NCBI GenBank assembly: GCA_025728385.1
Contig: JAOBJV010000003.1
Span: 1 to 51,257 of the forward strand
DNA from: Lightella neohaematopini
Lineage (GTDB): Bacteria; Pseudomonadota; Gammaproteobacteria; Enterobacterales; Enterobacteriaceae
Length of the DNA stretch: 51,257 nt
Direction: 5' to 3'
The position numbers and the translations under genes were made by a program. Positions within the stretch are counted from its first letter, which is position 1. Each line of letters opens with the position of its first letter. This document shows positions 51,204 through 51,257 of the stretch, piece by piece. A model generated the notes under the pieces. It was given only the letters and a program-made list of their open reading frames with translations, was not told the origin of the DNA and did no database searches.

Positions 51204-51221
51204 AAACAACTTAGGTGTTAT

Positions 51222-51257
51222 AAGGTTAAATTCTCACGGGCAATTAGTATCAGTTAG
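51222..51257 (-). rRNA. rrl: 23S ribosomal RNA, 3' end only
   Basis: The reverse complement reads CTAACTGATACTAATTGCCC then GTGAGAATTTAACCTT, matching the conserved 3' terminus of gammaproteobacterial 23S rRNA (GTACTAAT...CCGTGAGGCTTAACCTT). Most of the gene lies beyond the window. Only 18 bases separate it from the convergent tRNA-Arg, so no 5S gene follows it in the usual place. Confidence 0.85.

Noticed and set aside
1..51257. CRISPR arrays, insertion sequences, integrases, toxin-antitoxin or prophage genes
   Set aside because: No direct-repeat array with spacers and no such protein family was seen. Repetitive-looking stretches are simple A/T-rich sequence.

Overview
The window looks like part of the very small, strongly AT-biased chromosome of an obligate, host-restricted gammaproteobacterium, most likely an insect endosymbiont derived from the Enterobacterales. 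By eye about four fifths or more of the bases are A or T. Nearly every gene is a shortened but recognisable orthologue of an Escherichia coli housekeeping gene. E. coli neighbour pairs survive as small blocks: lptG with tRNA-Leu(CAA), gmk-rpoZ, kdsD-kdsC-lptA-lptB opposite ibaG-murA, degQ opposite rplM-rpsI, thrS-infC-rpmI-rplT-pheS-pheT, sufBCDSE beside lpp and tRNA-Val(GAC), dut-coaBC opposite rpmB-rpmG-mutM, tpiA-hslU-hslV-priA opposite rpmE, and cysS-folD with tRNA-Arg(UCU). No mobile element, prophage, CRISPR array or amino-acid biosynthesis operon is visible. The genus cannot be named from sequence alone.

Layout. 1-1083: 3' part of lptG and tRNA-Leu. 1090-3261 (minus): infA, trxB, rpoZ, gmk. 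3338-6212 (minus): LPS-export and Kdo genes lptB (frameshifted), lptA, kdsC, kdsD, with lptC missing. 6448-11514: ibaG, murA, degQ (minus), rplM, rpsI, serC. 11534-17992: ydjM (minus), then the translation block thrS-infC-rpmI-rplT-pheS-pheT. 18109-23560: sufBCDSE, then convergent lpp. 23709-27648: tRNA-Val, ribC, grxD, tyrS, tRNA-Asn, fabI. 28424-31951: a full-length pyruvate:flavodoxin oxidoreductase after the longest empty spacer. 31955-37451: dut, coaBC, rpmB, rpmG, mutM, coaD, waaA, yibN. 37468-44783: gpsA, tpiA, hslU, hslV, priA, rpmE, murI. 45025-51203: a polA 5'-nuclease remnant, recG, lpxH, cysS, folD, tRNA-Arg. The last 36 bases are the 3' end of a 23S rRNA gene on the minus strand.

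How the genes fit together. The cell still appears to make a Gram-negative envelope: lipid A (lpxH), Kdo (kdsD, kdsC, waaA), LPS export (lptA, lptB, lptG), peptidoglycan precursors (murA, murI), Lpp, and fatty acids (fabI). It keeps cofactor steps (ribC, coaBC, coaD, folD, serC) and an Fe-S chain (sufBCDSE, grxD) that could serve the iron-sulfur-rich pyruvate oxidoreductase. DNA maintenance is pared down: PolA is reduced to its flap nuclease, PriA has lost its helicase motifs but kept its zinc-binding cysteines, and RecG and MutM look intact.

The most interesting observations are erosion of particular activities inside retained genes. PriA appears to be a dead helicase. ThrRS has lost its editing domains and PheRS its editing site. 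lptB carries an A10 frameshift that transcriptional slippage could rescue. TpiA has an unusual loop 6. HslU and HslV, in contrast, are strikingly conserved and less AT-rich than their neighbours. I did not find a wholly new multi-gene system.
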